A stretch of DNA of 64,000 nt from contig JASSKH010000009.1 in NCBI GenBank assembly GCA_031763025.1, forward strand, positions 8,621,305 through 8,685,304. The letters run 5' to 3'. Made by a program: the position numbers and the translations under genes. The notes beneath the pieces were generated by a model that was not told where the DNA came from, ran no database searches, and was given only the letters and a program-made list of their open reading frames with translations. Positions within the stretch are counted from its first letter, which is position 1. Each line of letters starts with the position of its first letter. Origin of the DNA: Macrocystis pyrifera. Taxonomy: Eukaryota > Sar > Phaeophyceae > Laminariales > Laminariaceae. This document shows, piece after piece, positions 1 to 10,495 of this stretch.

Positions 1-14
1 CCAATAGTGTTGCC

Positions 15-1853
15 ATGCGGAGTCGACTAAACCTCTTCGGCGGGAGTTTCGATGAAGATTTGGACTTGAGTATGCTAGGTGGTCGAACGCGTAGTGGTAC
101 AGGTGTGACTAGTGGTGCCGCAAGCGAAAGGGCGATGGACTTCGACCTGGACCTGAAGGCCTCCAGACACGGCGCTCTTTCTCCGGTCGCGAGGAAGCTG
201 TACGTTGCACGTACGGCTGGCGGCTTCACCCGGTTTTCCGATAACAAAGTTGAAACCTCGAAAGAGGTATATTGCAATGTTGTTCTCAAAGGAACCGGAT
301 TGCCGCTGGCTAGTCTTGTGGAGGATGCTATAGAAGAAGCACTTGGTGGAGGCGCTGGTCCTCCAGACGGGTTCAAAGACAACTTTGAGGGCAACAACAG
401 GCGGCTCTTTCGCGGGGTGTGGGAAACGACGTACTTGCTTGTTGTGGGCTCTCTTCTCTTTGCCCTGTGGGCGTATGAGGGAAGTTCGCCGAACGTTACC
501 GACTTAATAACGCTTGTGGTCTCCGCAGCAGGTTCTCTTGGCGTTGTCGCTAGGGCGTTCTCTGCGCGTGGCTACCTGGGAGTTATTTACGGGAAGTATG
601 TGGGTTCGGGAATAGTTGACCTTCCACCCGTGTCTGTCGGCGCATTGTGTCGGGGCATGAGCTTGGGAAAAGCATTGACCGATTGTGCGTTGTTGGTGAT
701 GGCGTTGCCGCTCTTGTTGCTTTATGCGATATTGAGCATATCGAAGGTTGTTCGCTTTGTTATCTACCTGGTGTTTGGAAGCGAAGACAACGGGAGCTGG
801 GTGCTGGGAACAGGAATACTGCGGTATCGGGACTGGGTGATAGCGATACCGTTCATGGAAAAGCGAGTGATGGGATTCAATCGAAGTACGCCCGGAAGGA
901 TACAGTGGCCCGGTGGTGCTTGGAGGACATATTTCGGCGGCCCCCCACAGGGCTCGTGGGCGCTGCACTTTTCCAGCAGAGGCTCCTTTCTGGCTGACCT
1001 AAGCTGCGAAAGAATCAGCCTTCAGTTCGGCACCGAAAGAAGGCTCATTGTTGAGGCCGGGTCGAGAACACTATCCTTCGCGATCGCAAGGCGGGACTCT
1101 CGAGGCGGGCTCCTTCTCGTTCCTGTCGAAACTTCGGGGGGTGTTCGAGTGCGGATTGGGCTTCCCGCTTTCTCCGGGGCAACAGGTGGCGTGACCATAT
1201 TGATGGCAACCGACTACCCGAAGAGAGAGCCCAGTCCAGAGGACGCGGTGGCGAAGGCCCTGAACCTAGAGGCCGACCCATTCTGCCTGGATGTGTCGGC
1301 ATGCGGAATCGGGGTGCCTGACGAGACCAAGAGTGGTGTTTTTGACGTACTCGACGGTGCAGGGGCGGGCGCTGTGAGCGATATGTGCCCCCTTTGGAGC
1401 TCACTGCCACGCATGTGCTTTCCATCACCCGCGGCGTCATGGGCGGCAGGATTCTTTGGTGGTCACTTCGGAATGCTCCATGAATACGGCCGCGATGGCA
1501 TGATAACCATTCACGAAGGGGAGGGAACTGGTAATCGTTGCGTCACCTTGACGCCATCTCACGATGGGCCGGCCCTGAAGATGTTGTTCGATGTCGTGTT
1601 GGGTGTACGGACACATGGACTTGGCATGCTCAAGGTTCCGGTGAACCAGGCTGAGGCAACCAGGTTGCCTCTCATTGCACCAACCAGGTTGCCTCTCATT
1701 GCACCAAACAGAATGTACTGGCGCATTCAATCTAAGGGTATCAGGGGAAAGTATTGCCTCATTCCCGGAGGTAATCACGCAAAGTGGAGCATCAATCCCC
1801 GTTCACGAGAAAAGAGGATCATGAGCGATTGTGAGGAGTGTTTGGTTGCATAG
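15..1853 (+). CDS. Hypothetical multi-pass membrane protein (intact copy of a duplicated gene)
   Basis: An uninterrupted 612-codon frame that I do not recognise as a named family. The N-terminal ~130 residues look soluble. Hydrophobic segments follow at about residues 139-154, 162-183 and 221-254, giving three or four membrane spans, with a long C-terminal region of about 350 residues that is mostly soluble. The best support for coding is a second copy at 48986-51118 that aligns over almost its whole length, with differences that largely respect codons. The frame stays open to the left window edge (codons at 3-14), and the other copy has a long extra N-terminal part, so the ATG at 15 may be internal and the gene may start outside the window. 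The C-terminus has a duplicated 8-residue unit (1657-1704). Function unknown. Confidence 0.7.
   Translation: MRSRLNLFGGSFDEDLDLSMLGGRTRSGTGVTSGAASERAMDFDLDLKASRHGALSPVARKLYVARTAGGFTRFSDNKVETSKEVYCNVVLKGTGLPLASLVEDAIEEALGGGAGPPDGFKDNFEGNNRRLFRGVWETTYLLVVGSLLFALWAYEGSSPNVTDLITLVVSAAGSLGVVARAFSARGYLGVIYGKYVGSGIVDLPPVSVGALCRGMSLGKALTDCALLVMALPLLLLYAILSISKVVRFVIYLVFGSEDNGSWVLGTGILRYRDWVIAIPFMEKRVMGFNRSTPGRIQWPGGAWRTYFGGPPQGSWALHFSSRGSFLADLSCERISLQFGTERRLIVEAGSRTLSFAIARRDSRGGLLLVPVETSGGVRVRIGLPAFSGATGGVTILMATDYPKREPSPEDAVAKALNLEADPFCLDVSACGIGVPDETKSGVFDVLDGAGAGAVSDMCPLWSSLPRMCFPSPAASWAAGFFGGHFGMLHEYGRDGMITIHEGEGTGNRCVTLTPSHDGPALKMLFDVVLGVRTHGLGMLKVPVNQAEATRLPLIAPTRLPLIAPNRMYWRIQSKGIRGKYCLIPGGNHAKWSINPRSREKRIMSDCEECLVA
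1657..1704 (+). repeat. 24-bp in-frame tandem duplication
   Basis: Two identical 24-nt units (1657-1680 and 1681-1704) encode the octapeptide T-R-L-P-L-I-A-P twice near the C-terminus of the membrane protein. The paralogue at 50.9 kb lacks the second unit, so this is a recent private duplication that keeps the frame. Confidence 0.9.
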
Positions 1854-3090
1854 GAGCGAAACGAACAATTGCGAACGTTTCCACCTTCGGCTCTTTCATC
1901 AACCCATCTCCTTGTTTATCGGCGGGGCTCGTATTCTATTTTATTCCCGGCAGAGGACACGTAAGCATCAACGGGGAGAGAGACAAACCTGATATCCCCG
2001 GATATACTATATATAGGGCGGATTTTTGTCCAATTGGCTCTGCAACATATGCGCCGACTTGTCCATGAGCCCGCAGGCGAGTTACTCGTCCTGAGCATAG
2101 GCACACCAAGTTGCTTGGTCGTAGAATTACCGAGACAAGTTGTTTTAAATTAGGTGCAAGTGAACCAAGCCACTTGATCATAAAATGCCCGCAGGGGCGG
2201 TAGGAGGGGAGGAGGCAGCAGCTACACGAAGACGCCTTAGCAGAGGCTCAGACCATGAGGCGGAAACAGCCGGCGGCCCTAGCCAAAGAAGAAGTGGTCA
2301 GAAGTAAGTTTTTGGGTTTTTGCAGTGTCTGAAAAGAAAACGGCAAACTTTCAAAATTATACACGGCGATTTCCGCCGCCCGCTACTCCACTCACAAGCA
2401 AGAAAACAAAATGCGAGTGAAGCGGAAAGAGAGGTCCTCGATTGATTGTAGGCGCACAATGACAGCTTGCAACCGCCGAGAGCTCCTACGAGCACGAGAC
2501 CACACATGGTTTTAAGGCCGGGCAGATTTCCCGTTCGCTTTGAGATCACAGCCAGCTGTATAAATGATCCACGCCATGTTGGCTCCCATCAACTTTGTCT
2601 GCTGGTCCACGTTGCCGCGCTCTGGTCCGCACGTACTTTCTTCGCTGCTTTGTGCATGGCTGATGGGTTGTGCTGTGATGTGCTTGCAGTAGATGCTCGA
2701 CGACAACATGCTTGTTGGGTACGTACGCATAAAATCCCCACCAAATCAAAGTAGGATCTCCTAAAACAGAAAGTGGAAAATAAATAAAGCTCACAGCAAG
2801 TAAGGAGAAGGATAAGATCAAAGTCGGCGTAAAATAACTCGAGGATATATCCTGCAGAGGTAGATTTCCCGTCGGCTGGCTCAGGAGACCCTCGGAGGCG
2901 AGAGAGTTGACGAGGATGTGGTCCGACGTAGGCGGGATCTGAGTAAGTTAGGCTATGTATACTAGAGATACGGCCACGTCTCCGCTCGTGGCCCTAGCCG
3001 TGCGTTGCCAAGAATTGTTGTACGGCCACGTCTCCGCGCGAACCTGCACCAGCTGTACGCACATCATCAGCTAATACTGCCGTACGCCGT
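1854..3090. repeat. Downstream part of a segmental duplication (partner about 51119-52378)
   Basis: This non-coding stretch aligns with 51119-52378 in the same order and orientation. Shared blocks include the sequence just after the stop codon, a block ending near 'cttgtttatcggcggggctc' (about 1910 and 51175), the 'gacgccttagcagaggctca' region (about 2230) and the CGGCCACG..TCTCCG region near 3030. Together with the gene this gives a duplicated block of about 3 kb. No gene is seen. Part of it (about 2375-2480) recurs a third time at about 61370-61490. Confidence 0.8.
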
Positions 3091-3114
3091 ATGACACGGA
3101 AGAAAGCATACCTC

Positions 3115-3150
3115 GGTGATAACATTTTGACATTTAAAAATATTATCACC
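3115..3150. repeat. Left terminal hairpin of the pogo-like element
   Basis: GGTGATAA (3115-3122) and TTATCACC (3143-3150) form an 8-bp perfect inverted repeat around a 20-nt A/T-rich loop. It mirrors the hairpin at 4784-4830. Confidence 0.7.
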
Positions 3151-3159
3151 GGGAGTGTT

Positions 3160-3440
3160 GTTGTGGGGGGGTGTGCTATCTAACGCATCCCCGGTGATAA
3201 ACACCATGCACGAGAGCCCCGCAGCTAGGGGGTGTGGTAACGAGGGGGTGTGCTAACGGCATTATTGGTTGATAAGGAGAGTTAACAGACCCCGGCCAGA
3301 TTCAGGGGGTGTGGTAATGAGAGGGCGTGATAACGGTATATCAACGATTGCTATGGAGTGAGTGTGAACAGACCCCGGCCATAATCAAGGGGTGTGATAA
3401 CAAGAAGGTGCGTTAGCAAGGGGTGTGCTAACACATGATA
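3160..3440. repeat. Subterminal GGGGTGTGNTAAC repeats
   Basis: Variants of GGGGTGTGNTAAC occur near 3168, 3229, 3246, 3305, 3390 and 3420. They are interspersed with a repeated block containing 'acagaccccggcca' (near 3287 and 3370). Related words (GGGGTGTTATCT) reappear near 4763 and 4846 at the other end. Repetition near the ends only is typical of transposase recognition arrays. Confidence 0.6.
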
Positions 3441-3589
3441 GGCTATGGTCTAAAACCAGTCTATGTTTCCATTCTCACGTATGGCCGGTGATGGTAGCGC
3501 ACACGCTTGCAACCCGGGGATACAAGCAAACATCCCCGCCTTGCTACGACACCGGAAAACGGTTACCGGTGCCGGTACCATACAGGTAC

Positions 3590-4182
3590 TCAATGATGAA
3601 AGCACACCCTGAAACCCTTCACTGCCCCCAACGCAGTTCCAGCCCACCCCCGCAGACGCTTCTGCCCTTTCCGCGTGACCGCCCGAATGGAAAGGCGGTA
3701 ACTCGCGAAAAAACCCTTGCACCAGTCCACCTTCTTGTTACGGTGCCTTGTGGATCCTTCAAGGTCGTGTGGCGGGGGGGGGAACGGCCCGACGAACATC
3801 GGGTTCAGTTCAACGGCCTTGTGGTTGGTTATACACGTAATCACACGGGCCGAGATTTCGTCCGAACGCAGGTCGTTGATCCAGGCTACCATCTCGTGCT
3901 CGAGCTCGACGTTAGAAGGAATTCTCCGGCGTTAACCGACAATTTCATTGCCTTTTTCTCGTTTTTGGTGCCGGATTCCGCCGTGGGTGCTTCCACCTCC
4001 TTGTCATACGTAGACCGGTTTTTAATCCACGATGTCAGTGTTGCCTTATCCAAAATTCTCCGCGCCCTGGTGGCATAAGTCAAGCCAACAGTGCCTTCCG
4101 ACTCCCTTCCACCCTCGACTACAGATTGCGCGAAACCGATGGCCTTCAGTTTGAACTCTATAGGGTATCTCTTGCGGTGCAA
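3590..4182 (-). pseudogene. Transposase N-terminal fragment, CENP-B/pogo-type double HTH (frameshifted)
   Basis: Two overlapping minus-strand frames join into one protein-like segment. The first (4182-3886) starts RKRYPIEFKLKAIGFAQ and continues to a T-L-T-S-W-I segment, the form of the first helix-turn-helix of pogo/CENP-B-like proteins. The second (from about 3910 to 3590) reads VAWINDLRSDEISARVIT, then W-C-K-G-F..Y-R-L-S-I-R, like the second (Tc5-type) HTH. A one-base frame change near 3890 separates them. The downstream DDE domain is absent. Could also be a host CENP-B-like fragment, but the repeat-rich ends favour a transposon. Identification is by motif resemblance only. Confidence 0.45.
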
Positions 4183-4202
4183 GCCGCCACCAAGCTCCGA
4201 AA

Positions 4203-4661
4203 TTATGAAGTGGGGCGCTTCAACTCCAGCTTTCCATATGTGTTCTTGCCCTTTTTCTTCGGGGGCTCAGAGAAGAGGGCTTTCCCGCAGCAGTTGTCCT
4301 GCCACTCGTGGCTCTCACCGGGCAGCATGGTCTCGCCGCTTGTCGCAATCGTAGTGGCTGGCGATTCGGCTGTTGCCGACGGGGCCTGAGGCCCTTTGGC
4401 TGGCGCGTTGGGCGTTGCTGCAAGAGCTGCGGGTGCTTCGCCGGTACCGTTACCGGCACCAGTAGTCGGGGCTTGGGACACGGCGGACGTAGGAGACGTG
4501 ATGACGCTATTCCAGTACCGATAAGCGCGCTGATCCAAGAGAAAAACGACCTGACCGTCGCCCCGAGGCGCGACAGCAGTAGCTTCAGGTGCGGTCGAAG
4601 CCGCAGACTCATTCGACCGACTGTGAGGGGGCGCAGCATTTGTCTCCTTGCTGGTGTCCAT
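4203..4661 (-). CDS. Low-complexity Ala/Pro/Thr-rich ORF next to the transposase fragment
   Basis: A 152-codon minus-strand frame rich in A, P, T and S, ending with a short basic segment (P-K-K-K-G-K). It lies just upstream of, but in another frame from, the helix-turn-helix fragment at 4182, with about 20 nt between them. It could be the N-terminus of the same transposon protein, or a chance open frame in G+C-rich DNA; the opposite strand is open too. No domain recognised. Confidence 0.25.
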   Translation of the reverse strand: MDTSKETNAAPPHSRSNESAASTAPEATAVAPRGDGQVVFLLDQRAYRYWNSVITSPTSAVSQAPTTGAGNGTGEAPAALAATPNAPAKGPQAPSATAESPATTIATSGETMLPGESHEWQDNCCGKALFSEPPKKKGKNTYGKLELKRPTS

Positions 4662-4783
4662 ACCGGTGCGGGTTGATCTTTAACTGTGGATGGTATCCAT
4701 CCGCCCGGTGGTGGTGTGATAACTGTGGAGTTTGACACTGTTTTCAGGCGCACGTACGTAGAGGGGGTGTTATCTGACGTACC

Positions 4784-4830
4784 CCCGGTGATAAAGTGAC
4801 GGTAAAAAAAATCAAGCATGTATCACCGGG
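4784..4830. repeat. Right terminal hairpin of the pogo-like element
   Basis: CCCGGTGATA (4784-4793) and TATCACCGGG (4821-4830) form a perfect 10-bp inverted repeat around a 27-nt A-rich loop. It is the counterpart of the hairpin at 3115-3150. Confidence 0.7.
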
Positions 4831-4959
4831 TGTGCTTATGTGGGGGGAGTGTTATCTAAGGGGGTTGTGCTTTGTTCCGTGCTATACGGCACGTACCTTC
4901 TGCATCTACTACTGCTGCACAACCTACTGCACGTATGGTTCGTGTAGTACAATTTTTCC

Positions 4960-5275
4960 TATGACGTTTCGGGTAATAACTTTGGATATACGACGAATTG
5001 GACGATAGTACTACCTCCCAGTCGTAGTCACTAGGGCCGAGTGAACAAAAAAAAAAAAATACGTACTGTTTTGACAGTTTTTAGTCTTCGTCTAAATTTA
5101 AATCAAGTAAGTTACAGCTGGTCACTAACCAAGTGAGCTGATTACACAAAAAAACATGAATACGTACTCGTAGAGTGTTTTTATATAAAAAAACGGAAAA
5201 CGCGCGTCAGCTGTGAATTCAACCGATCGGTCGATACTCAATTTTGCAAGGTGCGTGAACAATTTCGCGCGTTTT
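4960..5275. repeat. Dispersed repeat A plus 'CGTCAGCTGTGA' core repeat
   Basis: 4960-5150 resembles 55020-55210 in the same orientation (shared 'ataactttgga', 'tacgacgaattggacga', 'ttcgtct', 'gttacagct'). Within 5190-5275, the core starting CGTCAGCTGTGA and running to 'actcaattttgcaag' is related to copies at 55575-55660 (inverted) and 63590-63645. No coding potential. Confidence 0.7.
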
Positions 5276-6532
5276 CTATTATTTCCCCCGCGATTGACTA
5301 CTGGCCGGTGACTCCCCTGGATGCTGCCAGGGTGGACGAGACGATAGTACTTACAGCAGGCTCGATTTCCAATTGTTTCGGCCAGTACCATTTCGTGCAC
5401 TGAAACAGCAGATCGACAAGTAAAGGCCGGGGTACACAAGAATCGTATGTTGGCTTACATCAGTTAATTCGTGACAGGCACACCAAGACACTGGAAAAAA
5501 TACATAATCCCTGTAGATGTTGCTGCAGGTCTTGACGTGCAAGTAGTACTACTACGTGTTTGTTGGTGAATCTCACTATGTCGTACATCCTCCTGGTCTC
5601 CTCTGCTTTTGATACATGAAAAACACAGTAGTATTCACACACCTGTAAAGTTGCAGAAGATGATCCAATACCGCACGAGGTGATGTTCGTGTTTTCTGCA
5701 GGCAGGTTAGCGAGTGGCGGATTTTGATCCTACAGCTCTTTGTTCAGTCTCACACGATCTACCAGGCAAATACGATCACCGTGGAGCTGGATCTCAAAGC
5801 TCGCCCTGCACACGATGCCAAGAAGATGGAAACAAAAGGTAAACCTGAATGCGAGCGCCACTCTCGCAATCTCCCGTCGTGCTGATTTTGTCGACTCTCA
5901 ACGAAGTCCGGTCCCTTTTGTTCAATAAGGCCCGGATTTTGATAGGGGGGGGTTGTTTTACTTTTTCTTCTCCAAAAATTCTCCCGAGGTCATTTATTGA
6001 ATTTTTTTTACAAAACTAATAACGACAAAAAAGTACTTTAGCGCAATATTTCTAAAAAAATCGCGGTAACTTTTAGCTATCTGCTTCATTGGCCTACACG
6101 CACCGAGCACTATCCCGACGCAGAACGCATTGGAGTGCGCCAGCGGGTTGCCGCCGCTGCTCCGGTACACGCGTTCGACCGGTTGATGACGACATGAAGG
6201 ATGCGTCGTCCCTAAAAAAGGACTCGAGCTCGTACAGCCTTGCTTGTAGAGTGCGAGAGCATGACAGCTCGTGTATCATTTCGATTTCACCATACTGCGG
6301 CAGCAGCGGCCGCGGCAGCGGTGGAGCGGAGCGCGGCGGCGCTGTGGCGTGTGTAGGCCGAGCGCAGCAGCCGCAACAGCAGCAGCAATCCAAAAATGGA
6401 AGCTGGTTGGTGCTGGTGCTGGTGCTGGCGCTGTTTATTGTTGTTGCTCAAGCTGATGCTGCCCCTAGCTGAGGCTAGCGCTAGCTAGCTGCCGCTTGCG
6501 GTGCTGCCGCTTGCAGTCGTGGGACGGCCGCG
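5276..6532. other. No supported gene; left flank of the copia insertion
   Basis: Only short frames are seen. 5940-6070 is A/T-rich. Near 6411-6432 there is a short GGTGCT minisatellite, and 6371-6388 has CAG/CAA runs. A plus frame over 6089-6472 ends in a hydrophobic stretch, but it is compositionally explained by these repeats and I do not call it. The copia LTR begins at 6533. Confidence 0.4.
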
Positions 6533-6814
6533 TGTTCCTTATTCCACGATATGGACAGATAGACGAGCCTGACGCCTTCCCTCAGAAGGCACGTCGGTGT
6601 TGGCGGGACCCCTTGCAGGTACATAAATTAGAACGAGATCAAGCAGATCGAGGAGTGCGTCGGTGTGCAAACACGACGACATGACATAACATAATAACAC
6701 GTATCTCGATACTGCTGTATGTAGGTAACGCTAATTTGCAAATGCCTGCCAACATGTGCAACTCCCTGCAACGTAAGTTAAAGCAATGATGCTGCACTAC
6801 CAGTACAACTAACA
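6533..6814 (-). repeat. Copia 3' LTR
   Basis: 282 bp, starting TGTT and ending AACA on the plus strand, so the TG...CA form is kept. It matches 11678-12276 apart from the SINE insertion there and scattered substitutions. The adjacent inner sequence is CCCCC, the complement of a polypurine tract. Confidence 0.85.
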
Positions 6815-6979
6815 GCCCCCTTACTCGGTGCTCAGCACGAGAGTAGATTACGACCAAAATCTTAACAGAAGAAATCTGCTGTAGCGTCAATGCTCATCAC
6901 GAATTTCTGATACAAACACAAGACCTGTCTTTTTTTATGCTACAAATATCAAATTCCTCGCAGCAAGTTCCGGACCTTA

Positions 6980-7504
6980 GCTCATTACTCAAATTCATCA
7001 GGAAACCACGGTGGAACTCAAAATAATCCTTACACAAGGAATTCGTCAGGAAATCAGCATGCTGGTCTATATGGATGACCACAATATCCCCATGAAAGAC
7101 CAACTCTCGCAAATGATGATGACGCGCGTCGATATGTTTTGAATTCTAGTTGGCTATCGGATTCTGTGCCAACTGCCCTGCACCGTGGTTGTCCTCAAAC
7201 ACTTTCATGCATGGTACGCCTCTAGTAGAAAAAAAAAAACACCACAGGTGCCTCATAAAAAGAGCTTCCTGGCACACTCAGACATGGCCACATACTCGGC
7301 CTCTGTGGTTGAAAGCGCAACGCATTTCTGCGTCCTCGAAATCCATCTTACTGCTGCGCCTCCACACATTACTACTCCACCAGATACTGACCTCCGATCG
7401 GTCGCCTTACTGGCATAATCCGCATCGGCAAATACCTCTAAGCCTAATCCAGAACCTCGTTGACAAGTAATACCAAGATCACTCGTGGTCCTCAAGCACT
7501 TCAA
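6980..7504 (-). pseudogene. Copia RNase H and C-terminal end
   Basis: 7504-7253 encodes the copia RNase H: F-A-D-A-D-Y-A-S near the start, R-R-S-V-S-G-G, S-R-T-Q-K-C and L-S-T-T-E-A-E-Y, with acidic residues of the catalytic set present. A further piece (7112-6980) has the HIDQHADFL-like and D-Y-F-E-F-H tail segments seen at copia C-termini. The two parts are separated by frame disruptions around 7140-7250, and a frameshift near 7504 separates RNase H from the RT. Confidence 0.8.
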
Positions 7505-7550
7505 AAATATTCAATGCTGCTCCCCAGTGCACATATTTCGGGGCATGGGT

Positions 7551-8349
7551 TTACCTGGCTACTGCTCTTACGGCATTCGAGATACCGGGTCTAGTCTGGT
7601 TCGCAAGCCACATCAAGCTACCTACTACCTCGCGAAATGGCCAGTCACCCTCAGGCTCATCCGTCTCGAATACTTCAAGCTTCAGACCAACCACAGCCGG
7701 AATCGTCCGGTTAGAGGCAACACAAAACTTCTCCACGATCTTGTCGGTGAAAGCCTTCTCTGAACAATTCAGCAAACCCTTACTCCCATCCCTTGAAAAA
7801 TGGCATCCTGCATACCCGCAAAGTTCACCAAGATTGTAAATAGGAACTAGTTTCTTCAAGTCATTACAAAAGCGGTCACACCTCTCATACGTCCAACTGC
7901 GAAAATGCCATCTACATGTGCGACAGCAATAACAGATACGGAGCCATTTTCATTCAAGCGTAAAACACAAGTATCGGCAGCGCACTGCTCAAACCCAAGA
8001 GTTTTCATGCGGGTGAGCAAATGACTGTGCCACGAAAGCGATGCTTGCTTAAGGCCGTCAAGACTGCGGTTCAAACGTACCACCTTACCAGACATGTTGC
8101 CGCAGCCTTGTGGCAAACGCAGAAAAACATCCCCTTCAGGATTTATTGAACAAACGCTGGCTCGGCATCGAATTGACCAAAATCCAAGTATAATTCACGC
8201 GCGATAGCAGCCAGCAAACGGATGCAAGCAGCGGCAGGTGTTGGGACAAAAGTCTCAAAGTAATATATTCCTTCACGCTGACTAAAACCTCTTGCTACTA
8301 GTCTTGCCTTTGTCTTCGTCACTCTACGGTTCGTTCGTCTGTCTTCCAT
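7551..8349 (-). pseudogene. Copia reverse transcriptase (RVT_2)
   Basis: Three frames join. 8349-8143 has KARLVARGFSQREG and ends F-D-A-E-P-A-F-V-Q. 8116-7856 has the S-L-D-G-L-K-Q-A-S block and the catalytic loop A-H-V-D-G-I-F. 7859-7551 has N-L-G-E-L..A-G-C-H-F and L-M-W-L-A-N-Q-T-R-P. Frameshifts lie near 8140 and 7885. The usual catalytic pair V-D-D reads V-D-G, so the enzyme would be dead even with the frames joined. RT in the element converts RNA to cDNA. Confidence 0.85.
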
Positions 8350-8822
8350 GAAACACCCATTTCGCCGATATCACGTTCGCGCCCTTTGACTGCTAAGCCT
8401 CGCCAAAAGTCCCCGTGCCACATAGACCGAGATATTATTTTGCCGCCGCCTCGTGCCAGGTGTCCCTGAACTCGGATGCGGTTGCATCGGCGAACGAGGT
8501 CGGGGCTAACAGTTCGCGGGTCGGGGCTAACAGTTCGCTCGGCGGACACGTCGGCAATATAGCGAGAGGCTTGCTAGGCGGGCGTTTCTCTACAATCGCC
8601 TGGGCAATGTGGGCTTGGTTCGTCAGCATCGACAACTTGCCCCTTCGATGGGCCCTGCTTTGCGCTTGCGTCCACCCTGGTTATCGCTCATCGCCGTCTC
8701 CCGGCCCGGACAGGAGGTTGCTCAGCTGGCGAGTAACACGGTAAGGCGATGGTTGCGGCGACGATGGCGGAGACGCCGTGGACGCGGTTTAGACGGCCAT
8801 TTCTGCTGTTGTTGCGGCAGCG

Positions 8823-9821
8823 TCAGCGGCGTGGATGTCGATTCCGGAGGATAGATATTAACAACCCCCCCCCCCCCCCCCCCCCCCGGCCGGCCGGCTC
8901 TGGTAGCGTGAATGGCTCCCGATGGTGGGTCCACGTCACATCGCGGGTATACACGACCGCGCCGGACGGGAGCTTGACTTTGAATGACGACGACGGGTGG
9001 TTGCTTCCGCCATTCAGGTAAATACACATCTCAGGTTTGGGTTCCGCCTTACTGTCGCGGCGAGCGCGGCAGTATCCGGGCTGTAGGAACGGAAGCATTG
9101 ACATCGGTGGCACTGTGTCATGAAATCGATTCCATGGCGCGGCACGGCCAGGGTTAGCTTCCGTAGCAGATCGATTTAGTGCGTTATTGGCCCAGAAGCA
9201 CGCTTCGGCCCACAGACAGGCAGTCACAGGCGTTTGAACGTCGGGAAAAAGGCGCGGTGCCTCAAGGCAGGCGGCCTGCGCGGCCTCCTCGGCAATGGCC
9301 AGACCTCTCTCCACCACACCGTTTAGCTGTGGCGTGTCCAGCGTGGGGAATTCTTGCTGGATGCCGCGATCGTCACACAACTCCCTGAACGCTCCACCAC
9401 TAAACTCGGCCCCACCATCAGATCGGACGCACTCGACTACTGATGGTTTCGTGCTGTCACGAATATCGTTTAGGAACCACCGGAAAGTTGCACCGGCGTC
9501 GGATTTTTGCTTCATGAAATAAGTCCAACCAAAACGCCAGAAGTCGTCCTTGATGAGCATAATGTAAAGTTCACCTCCAACGGACTGGGTGGACTAAGGC
9601 CCCGCCAACTCGACAAACACCCGTTGCAAAGGGCGCTCCGAGCGAGTGAGAATGGTCTTTCGGAGAGGCTGGCGCTTCCCAGACATCGAACACCCCCCAC
9701 AAGGTCGAAAATTTCCCGTTAAGCGAAACCCTACTTGCTTAGCAGTCTCGTGTAAGATTCCAGGAGGGGCGTGCGCATATGATACATGCATGTCATCGAT
9801 GTCCATGGACTTAATGTGCAC
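8823..9821 (-). pseudogene. Copia integrase (zinc-binding and catalytic core)
   Basis: 9821-9594 carries the gag-pre-integrase/zinc segment (H-V-S-Y-A-H, then C-G-G-C) and V-F-V-E-L-A-G-P, where copia usually has an Asp in V-D-L-(S/A)-G-P. After an in-frame TAG following this motif, the same frame continues through K-D-D-F-W-R-F-G-W, R-S-D-G-G-A-E-F (second Asp) and N-G-V-V-E-R-G (Glu). It ends in a Gly run made by a 22-nt poly-C tract (about 8866-8887 on the plus strand). Both the stop and the first-Asp substitution argue for inactivity. Confidence 0.85.
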
Positions 9822-10150
9822 GGGCAGTGTTCCGGGGGCAATGGTGGCGGCGACAACGGGGGGTACTTCTAAGACCCCCGATGCGACAGGCGCTGAAGCA
9901 GCTTGGCAGGTAGCTGGCTACCAATAATGTCATTTCTCGGAAAACAAGTCGCCCGAGCGTCGCGTGGACCCCGGCGGGATCAATGACCGCGGCCTGCTGC
10001 TTCCCTACGACGTGAAGAGAAAAAAAAACAGCCCCAGGCCAGGAACATGCACCACGTTGTTCAACGTGACCACCACGTCTTCAATACTATGAAAAACCAA
10101 ATATAATTTACCGTAACATGCAATGGGTAACATCGCGAGGCCACCCACGA

Positions 10151-10495
10151 TCACCTGGTCGTTATCCACAGGGGGGGGGGAACGCAGTCATACATGCCGG
10201 CACAATCAGCAGTCATGGGCATGCTGCTACCACTGTCGCTGATCCATACCTCGCGGTCTTCGTCAGTGCGAGAAAAATAGGACTGTCCCGTTAATCCATA
10301 TTTACCAGACGGCACCATGCCAATTGTTGGGGATGCTGGTGTCCACCGGAAGGAGGAAACGAGTACGTCGGCACTACGGTGGACGTAGAGGTAGACGGAC
10401 CAGCAAAGCTCGGTGGCGGAGGTGGCGGTGCGACGACTACAGCATTGCCCTGCCCAACAGTACTGTTGGGATTTAGGGTGATAGTAGCCGTGCAC
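10151..10495 (-). pseudogene. Copia aspartic protease region
   Basis: The minus-strand frame contains V-W-I-S-D-S-G-S-S followed by M-T-A-D, the copia retropepsin active-site form (W-x-x-D-S-G-A/S). The Asp codon lies near 10230. The protease matures the Gag-Pol polyprotein. Upstream sequence is scrambled between frames, so the start is not defined. Confidence 0.7.

Larger units (their letters stand above)
3113..4830 (-). mobile_element. Decayed DNA transposon, pogo/Tigger-like
   Basis: A unit of about 1.7 kb is bounded by short inverted ends (CGGTGATAACAT at 3114-3125; CGGTGATACATG read inward from 4829). Each end also forms its own hairpin (GGTGATAA/TTATCACC at 3115-3150; CCCGGTGATA/TATCACCGGG at 4784-4830). 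Inside the left end, variants of GGGGTGTGNTAAC recur about six times (3160-3440), like subterminal transposase-binding sites. The minus strand encodes a fragment resembling the N-terminal DNA-binding half of pogo-type transposases. No DDE catalytic domain is visible, so it is non-autonomous or deleted. The exact ends are uncertain. Confidence 0.5.

Noticed and set aside
6089-6472. 127-codon ORF ending in a hydrophobic segment, upstream of copia
   Set aside because: The hydrophobic end is encoded by a GGTGCT minisatellite and the middle by CAG runs; there is no start context or homologue in the window.
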